Assembly: GCF_002564105.1 (NCBI RefSeq)
Contig: NZ_PDBX01000001.1
Coordinates: forward strand, 1,550,001 to 1,614,000
Origin: Collimonas sp. PA-H2
GTDB taxonomy: Bacteria > Pseudomonadota > Gammaproteobacteria > Burkholderiales > Burkholderiaceae_D
Direction of reading: 5' to 3'
Length of the DNA stretch: 64,000 nt
In this document: in pieces, positions 31,952 through 40,813 of the stretch
How positions within the stretch are numbered: position 1 is the first letter of the stretch
Layout of the letters: the number at the start of each line of letters is the position of its first letter
Notes under the pieces: generated by a model
Databases searched by the model: none
What the model was told of the DNA's origin: nothing
The model's input: the letters and a program-made list of their open reading frames with translations, nothing else
Position numbers and translations under genes: made by a program

Positions 31952-34488
31952 CAAGACACCCCCTGGCTGACCGGGGCATTCAGCGGCGTGAAGAAATGCC
32001 GCGCCAACTCATCGGACAAGGCAAAGGCGCCGGTGATTGCATCGCGCATCAGCTGCACCAGGCGCGCATGCGCATCCGCCACGAACAGCGAATCGTGACT
32101 GAGATCCTGCAATTCGAACTCGCGCAACAGGGCCGACAGGTGCGCCGGCGTGTCCATGCTGAGCGTTCCCAGCTGCTCCGCAATATCGCTCAGATAACGC
32201 TCCAGCATCTGGAACTGGAACGCGATGCCGTGCGGATTGCTGGCATCGAACACCAGCAGATGCAGAACAGGCAGCCACTCCGGCGCGCGCCGGTAGCGTA
32301 CACGGTAGGTGACTACGCTGTTGGCCGACTCCAGCAGCCACGGCAAGATCTTGTTCTGCGCCTCCGCCGGCAACCGCAGGAACTGGCCGAACAAGGTCGC
32401 CAGATGCGTCATGCGTTCTATGTGGCGTCCCAGCATCAGGAAATGCCAGCCTTCGTCGCGCGTGGTGTCGTCCAGCGCATGGCCGGCCAAGCCGACGCAA
32501 GCCTGGATCACATTGTTCAGCATGTGCAGCGCCAAGGCTGGCGTCATGCCGCTGTCTGCCACCAGGCCCGGCATGCGGTTGATGGCATGCCAGTTGTCGA
32601 GCGAAAGATGCTCGCGCACCTGGTAGCCGCAATGATGCAGATGACGCAGATTGGCGGCGATGCTGGTGGCCGCAGTCGGATCGGCAATCGCCGCGATCAG
32701 GGCTTGCTGCATGGCGCTGATGCTTGGTCGTCCGCTCGCCGACAACGCCGGCAAGGCGATTCCAAGGCCGCGGCAAATCTCGCACAGTTGATAGAAATTC
32801 TCGCGCGCATCGCCTTGCAGATCTATGCTGCGCTGCAGGGTGGCGCGCAGCAGATGCGCCAGGTTGTCGCAACGCTCGGCATAGCGGCCCATCCAGAACA
32901 GGTTTTCCCCGGCATGCGAAGAAATGTCGACCGTACTGCGGATGGTGTCCAGCGAGATGTGCAGAGCGCGCTGCCGGCCATCCTGGTTTTCAGCCGGCGC
33001 AGCTGACCCATCGGCTGCTTCCGCCCGCATCTGCCCCAGCACCCAGACATCCTTGCTGGCGCCGCCCTGCTGCATCGAAACGATATCCTTGCGCTGGCGC
33101 GGCGCCACCCGCGTCAGGCCACCCGGCATCACATGATAGCTGCCGTCGGCGGCCGCCACCACGAACACGCGCAAGCTGACAGCACGGCTCATCAGGCGAT
33201 ATTCACCGCTGCGCGACAATACCGGCGCCTGCGACAAACGCACCCATTCCTGCGCTACATAAGCATGCGGCTGAGCCAGCAAGCTGTCGATCACGCGCTG
33301 GCGCGACTGTGCATTCAGGCTATGGCCGTAGATCGGCTGCATGCGCATCGAGGGGAAGGCCGGCATGATCACCAGTTGCTCAAGATTGGCCAGGGTGTAT
33401 TCGAGCGCCGGCTTTTCGCCGCACCACCAGGACGCCACCGCAGGCAGCGCCAGCGGCTGGCCCAACAGGCGCTGGCAGATGGCCGGCAAGAAGCCGTGCA
33501 AGGCGCCCGACTCCAGCACGCCGCTGCCGAGCGAATTGGCGATCAGCACATTGCCCAGGCGCGCCGCCTGCACCAGGCCGGGAATGCCGAGCGCGGAATC
33601 GGCGCGCAGTTCGAGCGGATCGCAATAGTCGTCGTCCAACCGGCGCAGGATTGCATGCACCCGGCGCAGGCCGCTCAGGGTTTTCAGGTAGACCATGTCG
33701 CCGCGCACCATCAGGTCCGCCCCTTCGACCAGCGGGAAGCCCAGCGTATGCGCCAGGAAGGCGTGCTCCGAATAGGTTTCGTTATACGGGCCTGGCGTCA
33801 GCAGCACTACCAGCGGCGGTTCGCCGCCGGCCGGCGCCAGTTCGCTCAGGCTGTTGTGCAGGGTATGGAAAAATTTCAGCAGCGACTGCACATGCATGTC
33901 GCGCACCGTGTCTGGCATCGCGCGCGACATGATCTGGCGGTTTTGCAGAGCATAGCCGGCGCCCGAGGGGCCCTGGGTACGGTCGGAGATGACCCACCAG
34001 TGGCCATCCGGCGAACGCGCCAGGTCGATCGCATACAGATGCAGGTGGATGCCGCCCGGCGGTTCGATGCCGCGGCAGGGCCAGAGATAGCCGTGCTGGC
34101 CGAACACCAGCGCCGGCGGCAGCAAACCTTCCGACAACAGCGCTTGCGGTCCGTAGAGATCAGCCAGCACCGCGTTCAGCAGCTTGGCGCGCTGGGTGAC
34201 GGCAGCAGACAGCGTCTGCCATTCTTCGGCGGAAATGATCTGCGGCAACAGATCCAGTTCCCAAGGCCGGTTGGCGCCTTGCGGATCGGCGTACACATTG
34301 TAGGTCACGCCGTCGGCGGCGATGGCCTCGCGCACCTCGCGCGCGCGGCGCCGCAGCACCTCCGGCGAAAGGTCTTCCAGCTGGTCGATCAGGGTCCGCC
34401 AATGCGGCCGCAGGCGGCCGCCTGCCTCAAGCATTTCGTCGTAACGATCAGCCTCAGCAGGATAACTTTCGAGTAAACGCCGGTACAT
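31951..34488 (-). CDS. Circularly permuted ATP-grasp fused to alpha-E domain (set 1)
   Basis: An 845-residue fusion. Residues about 1-480 are a COG2308-type circularly permuted ATP-grasp (VYADPQGANRPWELDLLPQII, VVLLTPGPYNETYSEHAFLA, LRRLDDDYCDPLELR, PGGLTRVA). Residues about 515-830 are an alpha-E helical domain (ENLFWMGRYAERCDNLAHLLRATL, WHFLMLGRHIERM). The two parts are separate genes in the other set (40814 and 42231). The glycine-rich loop of that paralogue (GAGGYGMLVGP) is replaced by FPSMRMQPIYG (378-388), so nucleotide binding may differ or be lost. ATP-grasp proteins join carboxyl to amino groups; a peptide or tag substrate is predicted for this family but unproven. Confidence 0.9.
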   Translation of the reverse strand: MYRRLLESYPAEADRYDEMLEAGGRLRPHWRTLIDQLEDLSPEVLRRRAREVREAIAADGVTYNVYADPQGANRPWELDLLPQIISAEEWQTLSAAVTQRAKLLNAVLADLYGPQALLSEGLLPPALVFGQHGYLWPCRGIEPPGGIHLHLYAIDLARSPDGHWWVISDRTQGPSGAGYALQNRQIMSRAMPDTVRDMHVQSLLKFFHTLHNSLSELAPAGGEPPLVVLLTPGPYNETYSEHAFLAHTLGFPLVEGADLMVRGDMVYLKTLSGLRRVHAILRRLDDDYCDPLELRADSALGIPGLVQAARLGNVLIANSLGSGVLESGALHGFLPAICQRLLGQPLALPAVASWWCGEKPALEYTLANLEQLVIMPAFPSMRMQPIYGHSLNAQSRQRVIDSLLAQPHAYVAQEWVRLSQAPVLSRSGEYRLMSRAVSLRVFVVAAADGSYHVMPGGLTRVAPRQRKDIVSMQQGGASKDVWVLGQMRAEAADGSAAPAENQDGRQRALHISLDTIRSTVDISSHAGENLFWMGRYAERCDNLAHLLRATLQRSIDLQGDARENFYQLCEICRGLGIALPALSASGRPSISAMQQALIAAIADPTAATSIAANLRHLHHCGYQVREHLSLDNWHAINRMPGLVADSGMTPALALHMLNNVIQACVGLAGHALDDTTRDEGWHFLMLGRHIERMTHLATLFGQFLRLPAEAQNKILPWLLESANSVVTYRVRYRRAPEWLPVLHLLVFDASNPHGIAFQFQMLERYLSDIAEQLGTLSMDTPAHLSALLREFELQDLSHDSLFVADAHARLVQLMRDAITGAFALSDELARHFFTPLNAPVSQGVS

Positions 34489-34552
34489 GGTTGATCGCTT
34501 GCGTCACTTGTTTTGGTTATAGACAACCTGCTGCAGCGCAGGAAAACCCGGC

Positions 34553-34575
34553 GGGCAACTTTGCACAAGTTGCCC
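34553..34575. repeat. Hairpin between set 1 genes
   Basis: GGGCAACTT-TGCAC-AAGTTGCCC is a perfect 9-bp stem in the 121-base gap between the DUF2126 and ATP-grasp/alpha-E genes. No T run follows on the minus strand, so it is not a clear terminator. It may be an mRNA-processing hairpin or a small dispersed repeat. Confidence 0.5.
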
Positions 34576-34609
34576 TACAGCTTTTCCGGCCGCCGACTGG
34601 CGAGGTTGG

Positions 34610-37600
34610 TCAGAAGTGACGTAAGTCTAACGTAAATGGGAACTCGACGGACGCTATCGCTTGCTTCACCTGCATCGTTCCCGGCGTATGGTTAAGACGG
34701 AAATAACGTCCCAGGCGGCGGCTTTCCGCCTCGAACGCATTGACCGGGAAGGTATCGTAGCTGCGTCCGCCCGGATGCACCACGTGATACTGGCAACCAC
34801 CCAGGCTGCGGCCGTTCCAGGTATCGACCAGGTCGAAAGTCAGCGGCGAATCGATGCCGATGGTCGGATGCAGCGCCGACGGCGGCTGCCAGGCGCGATA
34901 GCGGATGCCGCTGACGAACTCGCCGACGCGGCCGGTCGGCTGCAGCGGCACGGCGACGCCGTTGCAGGTCAGGACGTAGCGATCCGGCGCCATGCCGCTC
35001 ACCTTGACCTGCACCCGCTCCAGCGAGGAATCGACGTAGCGGGCGTTGCCACCGGAACGGTTTTCCTCGCCCAGCACGTGCCATGGCTCCAACGCCGTGC
35101 GCAACTCCAGCGCAATGCCATTGACCGCATAGTCGCCGATTTTCGGAAAGCGGAACTCGAAGTGCGGTGCGAACCATTCCGCCTTGAAGGCATAGCCGGC
35201 CTGCTGCAGATCGTCCATGACGTCGCCGAAATCCTGCCAGATGAAATGCGGCAGCAGGAAACGGTCGTGCAGCTCGGTGCCCCAGCGCACCAGGCGCGGC
35301 GGCTGGTACGGCGTCTTCCAGAAACGCGCCACCAGCGCCCGCAGCAGCAGTTGCTGGGTCAGGCTCATGCGCGCATGCGGCGGCATTTCGAAGGCACGCA
35401 ATTCCAGCAGGCCGAGCCGGCCGGTGCTGCTGTCCGGCGAATACAGTTTGTCGATGCAGAATTCGGCGCGGTGCGTGTTGCCGGTGACGTCGATCAGCAG
35501 ATTGCGCAGCAGACGGTCCACCAGCCATGGCGCGCAGTTATCCTTGGCCAGCTGCTTTTCCATTTCCGTGAATGCCAGTTCCAGCTCCACCACCGAATCG
35601 TTGCGCGCTTCATCGACCCGCGGCGCCTGCGAGGTGGGGCCGATGAACATGCCGGAAAACAGATAGGAAAGGGCCGGATGATTGTTCCAGTAACTGATCA
35701 GGCTGCGCAGCAGATCGGGACGGCGCAGGAACGGCGAATCGCCGGTGGTGGCGCCGCCCAGCACCAGGTGGTTGCCGCCGCCGGTGCCGGAATGGTGGCC
35801 ATCGAGCATGAATTTCTCGGTGGTCAGGCGGGTTTCGCGCGCGACATCGTAGAGATAGCTGGTGTTGGCCACCAGCTCGCTCCAACTGTGCATGGGCTGG
35901 ACATTGACTTCGATCACACCCGGATCCGGCGTCACGCTGAATTTTTTCAAACGCGGATCGTTAGGCGGCTCGTAGCCTTCCAGCAGCATCGGCTGCTGCA
36001 GGGTTTCGGCGGTAGCTTCAATCGCTGCCACCAGTTCCAGGTAATCTTCCAGGCGCGCCAGCGGCGGCATGAACAGATACAGCACGCCATTGCGCACTTC
36101 GGCGCACAAGGCCGTGCGCGTGATCTTGTCAGCCGATTCCAAAGGCGCCGGTATGCTGGTGAGCTTGGCTGCAAGATTCGGATCGCTGCTGAACGCCGTG
36201 CTGTATTTCGGCGCATCGCTTGCCGCCGCCGCGCTCTTGGCGCTACTTGCCGGAGCCAGCTTATCGCGCTGCTGGTGCGCTACCGGCAGGGGTTGGAACT
36301 GCTGGGTCGGATCGGGCTGATGCACATAGGGATAATCGCCGGCCTTGACCCATGGCTGCGAATCCAGCGGCAGGCGATAGCCGAGCGGCGAATCGCCAGG
36401 CAGCAGATAGCAATGGTCGCCGCGCAGGTACCAGTTGCCGCTTTTCCAGCTGCGCTCGTCGGCGCTGCGCGCCAGCGGCAGGACATAGCCGGCAACCTTG
36501 CGCAGCCCTTGCGAAAACACGCGCGCCAGCCGCGCCCGTTCCTGCTTGTCGTCCAGCCGCGAGTCGGAAGGGTCGACATTGATCGCCAGGCGGCGTTCGC
36601 GCCACAGGTAGTAGTAGATGTCTTCATAGGCGGCGAAGACATTTTGCCGCTCCAGCGTCAGGCGCGCGGCGACGCCATGCAGGAAGCGCTCGGCGACGCC
36701 GTCTTCGCTGGCCTGCTTTTTGGTTTCATCGGCAATCAGCTCAGGCGTGTTCCAGATCGGCTCGCCGTCGCGGCGCCAGTAGCAGTTCAAGGACCAGCGC
36801 GGCAGCTGTTCGCCTGGATACCATTTGCCCTGGCCGAAATGCGGCAGCCCCTGCGCTGCATATTGCTGGCGCAGGCGGTGATACAGTTGCGCCGCCAGCG
36901 GCTTCTTACCCGGTCCCATGGCGGCGGTATTCCATTCGTCACCCTCGGGATCGTCCAGCGCCACGAAGGTCGGTTCACCGCCCATGGTCAGGCGTACATC
37001 CAATGCATCGAGATCATCGTCGATGGCGTGGCCGAGTTCTTCGATCTGCTCCCATTGCTGCTCGCTGTAAGGCTTGGTGACGCGCGGCGATTCCCAGATG
37101 CGGGTGACGCTCATCGCGTGGCCGAATTCCACTTCGCTGGGTTCCACCATGCCGCTCACCGGCGCCGCCGATGACGGTTCCGGCGTGCAGGACAACGGGA
37201 TGTGGCCTTCGCCTGCCAGCAAGCCGGAAGTCGGGTCGAGGCCGATCCAACCGGCGCCGGGCAGATACACTTCGCACCAGGCGTGCAGGTCGGTGAAATC
37301 GACCTCGGTTCCAGAGGGACCGTCCAGCGCTTTCTGGTCCGCCGTCAGCTGGATCAGGTAGCCGGACACGAAGCGCGCCGCCAGCCCCAGGTGGCGCAGG
37401 ATCTGCACCAGCAGCCAGGACGAATCGCGGCAGGAGCCGGAGCCCAGGTCCAGCGTCTGTTCCGGCGTCTGCACGCCCGGCTCCATGCGGATGGTGTAGC
37501 CGATCAGCTGGGCCAGGCTCTGGTTCAGGTTGACCAGAAAGTCTTCGGTGCGGATCTTTTCACGCGGCACCGTATCCAGGAATTTTTGCAGCTGCGGCGT

Positions 37601-37969
37601 GACCGGCAGTTTCTTGCGGTACGGCTCCAGCTCGTTGAGCAATTCCGCGGCATACGAAAACGGCACTTTCTCGGCATACGGTTCGAGAAAGAAATCGAAG
37701 GGATTGAGCACCGACATTTCCGCCACCAGGTCGACCTCGATCTGGAATTCGGTAGTCTTTTCCGGAAACACCAGCCGCGCCAGGTAGTTGGCCTGCGGGT
37801 CCTGCTGCCAGTTGATGAAATGCGGCTGCGGCAAGATCCGCAGGGAGTAACTCAGGATCCGGGTACGGCAATGCGGCGCCGGCCGCAGGCGAATGATCTG
37901 CGGGCCGAGGCTGATGGCCTTGTCGTAGCGGTAAGTAGTGAGATGGTTGAGTGCAACGTGAATCGACAT
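34610..37969 (-). CDS. Large transglutaminase-DUF2126 protein (set 1, first gene)
   Basis: A 1119-residue protein. The N-terminal transglutaminase part (about 1-280) has Cys180 (GSGSCRDSSWLL), His229 (TDLHAWCEVY) and Asp245 (GWIGLDPTSG). The rest is the COG4196/DUF2126 region with DVRLTMGGEPTFV, GKWYPGEQLPRW, EYQ-like FMLDGHHSGTGGGNHLVLGG, LLELRAFEMPPH and GGCQYHVVHPGGRSY. The DUF2126 part looks like a second enzyme domain, related by context to amide-bond ligases of the ATP-grasp/glutamine-synthetase type, but its reaction is not established. ATG 37969 (MSIHVALNHLTTYRYD) fits the family; an earlier in-frame start is less likely. First gene of the minus-strand set. Confidence 0.92.
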   Translation of the reverse strand: MSIHVALNHLTTYRYDKAISLGPQIIRLRPAPHCRTRILSYSLRILPQPHFINWQQDPQANYLARLVFPEKTTEFQIEVDLVAEMSVLNPFDFFLEPYAEKVPFSYAAELLNELEPYRKKLPVTPQLQKFLDTVPREKIRTEDFLVNLNQSLAQLIGYTIRMEPGVQTPEQTLDLGSGSCRDSSWLLVQILRHLGLAARFVSGYLIQLTADQKALDGPSGTEVDFTDLHAWCEVYLPGAGWIGLDPTSGLLAGEGHIPLSCTPEPSSAAPVSGMVEPSEVEFGHAMSVTRIWESPRVTKPYSEQQWEQIEELGHAIDDDLDALDVRLTMGGEPTFVALDDPEGDEWNTAAMGPGKKPLAAQLYHRLRQQYAAQGLPHFGQGKWYPGEQLPRWSLNCYWRRDGEPIWNTPELIADETKKQASEDGVAERFLHGVAARLTLERQNVFAAYEDIYYYLWRERRLAINVDPSDSRLDDKQERARLARVFSQGLRKVAGYVLPLARSADERSWKSGNWYLRGDHCYLLPGDSPLGYRLPLDSQPWVKAGDYPYVHQPDPTQQFQPLPVAHQQRDKLAPASSAKSAAAASDAPKYSTAFSSDPNLAAKLTSIPAPLESADKITRTALCAEVRNGVLYLFMPPLARLEDYLELVAAIEATAETLQQPMLLEGYEPPNDPRLKKFSVTPDPGVIEVNVQPMHSWSELVANTSYLYDVARETRLTTEKFMLDGHHSGTGGGNHLVLGGATTGDSPFLRRPDLLRSLISYWNNHPALSYLFSGMFIGPTSQAPRVDEARNDSVVELELAFTEMEKQLAKDNCAPWLVDRLLRNLLIDVTGNTHRAEFCIDKLYSPDSSTGRLGLLELRAFEMPPHARMSLTQQLLLRALVARFWKTPYQPPRLVRWGTELHDRFLLPHFIWQDFGDVMDDLQQAGYAFKAEWFAPHFEFRFPKIGDYAVNGIALELRTALEPWHVLGEENRSGGNARYVDSSLERVQVKVSGMAPDRYVLTCNGVAVPLQPTGRVGEFVSGIRYRAWQPPSALHPTIGIDSPLTFDLVDTWNGRSLGGCQYHVVHPGGRSYDTFPVNAFEAESRRLGRYFRLNHTPGTMQVKQAIASVEFPFTLDLRHF

Positions 37970-38062
37970 GGCTATCCTTTGCGACAATCAACAATCAATA
38001 AATCGGTCAGCGAAAAATTTTGCTGCCGGATATTCAACGAACTGACAAAAAACCTTACTGCT

Positions 38063-39289
38063 CTATGGCTCATGGCTATGAATGAATTCGCGCAAGCGCG
38101 GATAGATTTCATTGTCCCAGCGGCGGCCGTTGAAGACGCCATAATGCCCTACCCCGGTCTGCACATGATGCAACTTCATGTACGGCCGTATGCCGCTGCA
38201 CATGTCCTGCGCCGCCACGGTCTGCCCCACCGCACAGATGTCATCCTTCTCTCCTTCGATCGTGAACAGCGCGGTGCGGCGGATCGCTGCCGGTTCTATG
38301 GTACGCCCTAATGCCTGCATTTCACCAAGCGGCAATGCATGATCCTGGAACACGCTTTGCACGGTTTCCAGATAGAACTCCGCCGCCAGGTCCGACATGG
38401 CGAAATACTCCGCATAGAAGGTCTTGATGGTATTGGCTTTTTCATCCTCCCCTTCGACCAGGTAGTTGTACAGGTTCTGGAAGGCCTTCAGGTGGCGCTC
38501 CAGGTTCATGTTCATGAAGGCCGTCAGCTGCAAAAAGCCAGGATAGACCTGGCGCTGGCTGCCGGCGTAACGGCCGGGAACGGTGCTCACCAGGTTTTTC
38601 TCGAACCAGGCGATAGGCTTGCTTTTCGCCAACTCATTGACCGCGGTCGGATTGATGCGGGTATCGATCGGACCGGCCATCAGGGTCATGCTGGCCGGCT
38701 GCGCCGGATGATGCTCGGCCGCCATCAGCGAGACCGCCGCCAGCGCCGCCACGGTCGGCTGGCAAACCGCCACCAGGTGCGTACCGGGGCCGATTTTCTC
38801 GATAAAGCGGATCAGGTGGGCGACATATTCGTCGAAACCGAAGCGGCCATCGCTGAGGGCGACATCGCGCGCATTGTGCCAGTCGGTGATGTAGACGTCG
38901 TGATCGCGCAACAGGGTTATGACAGTGCCGCGCAGCAAGGTGGCGAAGTGGCCCGACATCGGCGCCACCAGCAGTATCCGCGGTTGCTGAACCTTGGTTT
39001 CCTTACGGAAACGCAACAAGGTGCAGAACGGCGTCTGGTCGGCCACCTCTTCTTGCACCGAAACTGTGCGGCCGCCGTCTTCCGCGCTGTTTATCCCGAA
39101 TGCTGGGCGCTGATGCGTCAACTGGGTGCATGCAAACACTTCGCAGGCCGCCGCCAGCTTGCGCAGCGTCAGGGTCTCCGGCCAGCCCGGCCATCTGGCG
39201 CCGAACATTGGTGCAGTAGCGCCAGCCAAGATGCGCATGGGGTCGCTGAGGTCCGCATAGCCCTGATATGCCTGGTAAATTTTCGTCAT
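38063..39289 (-). CDS. phaZ: Intracellular polyhydroxyalkanoate depolymerase
   Basis: A 408-residue alpha/beta-hydrolase of the intracellular PHB depolymerase family (Cupriavidus PhaZ1-like). The nucleophile is Cys176 in LVAVCQPTVA, with a distal His in GVGHYGVFNG and an Asp in GEKDDICAVGQ. MSGHFATLLRGTV and WHNARDVALSDGRFGFDEYV are family hallmarks. It degrades stored amorphous PHB granules to hydroxybutyrate units in the cytoplasm. No signal peptide, as expected. It lies upstream of the DUF2126 operon on the same strand and is divergent from the GST gene; a link to the flanking peptide-ligase genes is not evident. Confidence 0.95.
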   Translation of the reverse strand: MTKIYQAYQGYADLSDPMRILAGATAPMFGARWPGWPETLTLRKLAAACEVFACTQLTHQRPAFGINSAEDGGRTVSVQEEVADQTPFCTLLRFRKETKVQQPRILLVAPMSGHFATLLRGTVITLLRDHDVYITDWHNARDVALSDGRFGFDEYVAHLIRFIEKIGPGTHLVAVCQPTVAALAAVSLMAAEHHPAQPASMTLMAGPIDTRINPTAVNELAKSKPIAWFEKNLVSTVPGRYAGSQRQVYPGFLQLTAFMNMNLERHLKAFQNLYNYLVEGEDEKANTIKTFYAEYFAMSDLAAEFYLETVQSVFQDHALPLGEMQALGRTIEPAAIRRTALFTIEGEKDDICAVGQTVAAQDMCSGIRPYMKLHHVQTGVGHYGVFNGRRWDNEIYPRLREFIHSHEP

Positions 39290-39429
39290 GGGACTACCCT
39301 ATTATTGGAATGCCGGCATTCCCTTCAGGTGCAATAACCATGCCCAAACGTCTGGCACGGTGCTTGCTCGGTAATTAACAAACGGTTTGCCAATCCAATC
39401 CCTTTCGACCTCTACGGAAGAATATTGCC

Positions 39430-40083
39430 ATGCCTAAGACCACCTTGAGCATCACCAGCAAGAACTATTCGTCATGGTCCTTGCGCGGCTGGCTGCTGAC
39501 CCGATTTTCCGGCCTGGAATTCCAGGAAAACATCATCTCGCCGGACGATCCCGACGCCCGCGCGGAAATCCTGCTGCTGTCGTCGTCGATCCTGGTGCCT
39601 TGCCTGTACCACGGCAATATCGTGGTGTGGGATACGCTGGCGATCGGCGAATACCTGCACGAAATCCGCCCCAAGGCCGGCCTGCTGCCGGCGGATCGCG
39701 CCGCCCGCGCCCACTGCCGTTCGATCTGCGGCGAAATGCACTCCGGCTTCAGTTCGCTGCGCTCGGCGCTGCCGATGAACATCAAGGCGCGCTTTCCCGA
39801 CTTCAAAGTGTGGTCGCGCGCCGAGGCCGACATCAAGCGCATCACCACCATCTGGAAACAGTGCCTGGCTACCTACGGCGGCCCCTTCCTGTTCGGCGAA
39901 CGTTCGATGGCCGACGCCATGTACGCGCCGGTGGCGACCCGCTTCGTCACCTACGACGTCAAGCTGGATTCGGTCTGCAACGCCTATTGCAAGCGCATCA
40001 TCGCCATGCCGGAGATGCAGGAATGGATCAAGGCGGCCAAGCTGGAGCCGGAAGATATCAATGAACTGGATGTGGAATTCTGA
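39430..40083 (+). CDS. Glutathione S-transferase family protein
   Basis: A 217-residue GST. The N-terminal thioredoxin-like domain starts LSITSKNYSSWSLRGWLLTRFSGLEFQEN, with the Ser residues of the usual active site and VPCLYHGNIVVWDTLAIGEYL carrying the cis-Pro and DTLAI (D/S pair for glutathione). The C-terminal helical domain includes GGPFLFGERSMADAMYAPV. It conjugates or reduces substrates with glutathione in the cytoplasm. The cupin gene follows 33 bases downstream, possibly co-transcribed. No substrate can be assigned. Confidence 0.92.
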   Translation: MPKTTLSITSKNYSSWSLRGWLLTRFSGLEFQENIISPDDPDARAEILLLSSSILVPCLYHGNIVVWDTLAIGEYLHEIRPKAGLLPADRAARAHCRSICGEMHSGFSSLRSALPMNIKARFPDFKVWSRAEADIKRITTIWKQCLATYGGPFLFGERSMADAMYAPVATRFVTYDVKLDSVCNAYCKRIIAMPEMQEWIKAAKLEPEDINELDVEF

Positions 40084-40116
40084 GCTGGCCTTGATGAATC
40101 ATGAAAGGAGTGTTCG

Positions 40117-40545
40117 ATGGATACCGAAACGGGCTCGACAAATCTGTTTTCACATGTCCGCGAAGGCGACACCGAATTCCAGTCCGGCGGCTTGCGCGAC
40201 TTTTTCCTGTACCGCGATCTCGGCATCGCCGCCGCCACCGGCGGCAAGGTGGTAGCGCACCTGGTGAAGGCCAACATGGCGCCGGAAGTCGGCACCGGCT
40301 GGCATCGCCACGAAGCGGATTTCCATATCGTCTACATGCTCAAGGGCTGGGCCCGTTTCATGTATGAAGACCAGGAAACCCTGGTCAAGGCCGGCGATTG
40401 CGTGCACCAGCGCCCCGGTATCGTGCATTTTTTATTCGACTACTCGGAAGACATGGAGTATCTTGAAATTGTTAGCCCGGCAGCATTCACGTCGATCGAC
40501 ATGCCCGGCCCCTGCGCCGTTCCGGCGCCCAAGCCATGGGCATGA
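40117..40545 (+). CDS. Cupin domain-containing protein
   Basis: A 142-residue single-domain cupin. Metal-binding motif 1 is GTGWHRHEADFHIVYMLKGWARF (about residues 66-88) and motif 2 is GDCVHQRPGIVHFLF (about 99-113), giving the usual His/His/Glu-or-Asp/His pocket. An AAAGGAG site precedes the ATG. Such small cupins may be dioxygenases, isomerases or sensors; none can be chosen here. It follows the GST gene closely and precedes the second ATP-grasp set by 268 bases in which I see no clear gene. Confidence 0.88.
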   Translation: MDTETGSTNLFSHVREGDTEFQSGGLRDFFLYRDLGIAAATGGKVVAHLVKANMAPEVGTGWHRHEADFHIVYMLKGWARFMYEDQETLVKAGDCVHQRPGIVHFLFDYSEDMEYLEIVSPAAFTSIDMPGPCAVPAPKPWA

Positions 40546-40813
40546 GAGCCGCATGAGAGCAATCTGACAGACCAGGCTGAGCAGCATTTTGCACTAGCTC
40601 TCACCCAGAACAAGACGGAGGCCGCCACCAGACATATGCAAAATTTGCTAAGAGTTGACGCCGCATTGCCGCAAATAAAGCCTGTTCAAGAGACGAGACC
40701 GCATGTTAATCTTTGAATAAGTTAATGCTTAATCGTCAACCAATAGCGTGCTACAGGCACGCTTCTTGATAGCTACTTGATAGTTCCCGATCAAACCACA
40801 GCAAAGCAAGATC

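Noticed and set aside
34661..37174. 837-codon open frame antisense to the DUF2126 gene
   Set aside because: Low-complexity Gln/Arg/Ala-rich translation opposite a clear gene; a shadow of codon bias.
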